From Crystallibacter permensis (GTDB lineage: Bacteria > Actinomycetota > Actinomycetes > Actinomycetales > Micrococcaceae), in the NCBI RefSeq assembly GCF_025960875.1, contig NZ_JAODLR010000008.1, positions 62,001 to 126,000 on the forward strand: 64,000 nt of DNA, read 5' to 3'. The position numbers and the translations under genes were made by a program. Positions 63,447-64,000 of this stretch are shown here, piece after piece. Every line of letters begins with the position of its first letter. Position 1 is the first letter of the stretch. Below the pieces are notes generated by a model that had not been told where the DNA came from, did no database searches, and worked only from the letters and a program-made list of their open reading frames with translations.

Positions 63447-64000
63447 TCAGCGGGACGGGCGGAGTTCGATGTGTTCGAGGTCTGCCGGTACGTGGAAGGT
63501 GCCGTGGAAGTGTTCGGCGGCCTGCTGCCAGACGGAATCGCCGGCCATGCCGGGAACGAGGTGGTGCAGGGCCAGTTGTTGGGCGCCGGCCTCGCTGGCG
63601 ACCTTGGCCGCATCACGGACGCTGGTGTGCGACTTGTAGTGGTGGTCCCTGGCCGCCCGGGAGCCTTCGTCCTTCTTGTCCGCGTACAGGGCCTCGACAA
63701 AATCGAAGTCGATAGCCTCGTGCAGCAGCAGGTCGGTGTCCTGCGCCAACGTGACCATGTTCTGCGTGTAGGTAGTGTCGCCGGAGAATGTCACCGAGCC
63801 CTCCGCAGTATCGAAGCGGAACCCGAAGGCCGGCGCCACCGGCGGGTGCTCCACCAGGATGGCCGAGACCTTGACGAGGTCGTCTTCGAAGATCACAAAC
63901 GGATCCATGGCCGGCGTCGGGTTCTCGTTCGGGTGGTAGCCGATGTCCTGCGGAATCTCGATATCGGAGGCTTCGAACAGCTCAAACGGGGACGGGCGCA
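63447..64000 (-). CDS. MBL-fold metallohydrolase (ribonuclease-Z-like), 5' end outside
   Basis: This is the C-terminal part (about 184 codons) of a metallo-beta-lactamase-fold hydrolase; no stop is met before the window edge, so the start is outside. SVTFSGDTTYTQNMVTLAQDTDLLLHEA carries the metal-bridging Asp, and LALHHLVPG the last histidine. HTSVRDAAKVASEAGAQ is typical of the RNase Z-like subgroup often found in aromatic catabolism clusters. The metal-site motif HxHxDH would lie further upstream. It leads into the MFS gene. Confidence 0.78.
   Translation of the reverse strand, partial: RPSPFELFEASDIEIPQDIGYHPNENPTPAMDPFVIFEDDLVKVSAILVEHPPVAPAFGFRFDTAEGSVTFSGDTTYTQNMVTLAQDTDLLLHEAIDFDFVEALYADKKDEGSRAARDHHYKSHTSVRDAAKVASEAGAQQLALHHLVPGMAGDSVWQQAAEHFHGTFHVPADLEHIELRPSR

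Overview
The window is chromosomal DNA of a high-GC Gram-positive bacterium, most likely an Arthrobacter-type Micrococcaceae member. The evidence is the strong GC bias in third codon positions, the actinobacterial protein families (IclR, SARP, DUF4126, DUF1684, GH76, a HAIR heat-shock operator, a DtxR/IdeR iron box), the many genes that look leaderless (TANNNT six or seven bases before the start codon) and the dense spacing. I see no rRNA, tRNA, CRISPR array, insertion sequence or phage, and no gene-free gap above 300 bases.

Region by region. 0-4.3 kb: the 3' end of a CoA ligase, a two-domain anthraniloyl/salicylyl-CoA monooxygenase-reductase and an aromatic-acid MFS importer, i.e. a CoA-dependent aminobenzoate or hydroxybenzoate route. 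4.3-9.2 kb: a SnoaL-like protein, a ClpC-type AAA+ unfoldase behind a HAIR operator, and small proteins and a hydrolase. 9.3-13.2 kb: an operon of membrane protein, multicopper oxidase and signal peptidase I, divergent from a SARP-type regulator. 13.3-19.1 kb: a DNA ligase of the LigC/D type, a carboxylesterase, a LuxR response regulator and a umuDC pair whose UmuD lacks the catalytic lysine. 19-25.3 kb: a tripartite tricarboxylate transporter locus with two unusual fusions (PrpF-TctC and TctA-TctB), plus UspA and a LysR regulator. 25.3-31 kb: an MFS carrier, a DmdA-like folate-dependent demethylase, SRPBCC and VOC proteins, and a PdxK-type kinase. 31-39.2 kb: a queuosine-precursor transporter and tgt, a ZIP carrier and assorted housekeeping or hypothetical genes. 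39.2-44.5 kb: an iron ABC transporter (fbpABC-like) behind an iron box, and a GH76 mannanase. 44.6-50.8 kb: an SDR/acyl-CoA dehydrogenase pair, DUF1684, VOC and ppc.

The most interesting region is 50.9-62 kb. Here P450, two PEP-synthase-like proteins, SDR, [2Fe-2S] ferredoxin, ferredoxin reductase, HD phosphohydrolase and aldehyde dehydrogenase follow one another on one strand. This is the order J-I-H-G-F-E-D-C of the Corynebacterium glutamicum cre (4-cresol) cluster as I remember it. In that pathway the phenol hydroxyl is first phosphorylated (CreHI), the P450 system (CreJEF) oxidises the para-alkyl group, the phosphate is removed (CreD), and CreG/CreC carry alcohol to aldehyde to acid. An IclR regulator and a second HD protein paralogous to CreD lie just upstream. 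An MHS-family importer and an MBL-fold hydrolase converge from downstream.

Overall the segment reads as a soil bacterium's aromatic and organic-acid catabolism island set among housekeeping genes. Protein family calls come from reading translated sequence and motifs by eye. No database search was possible.
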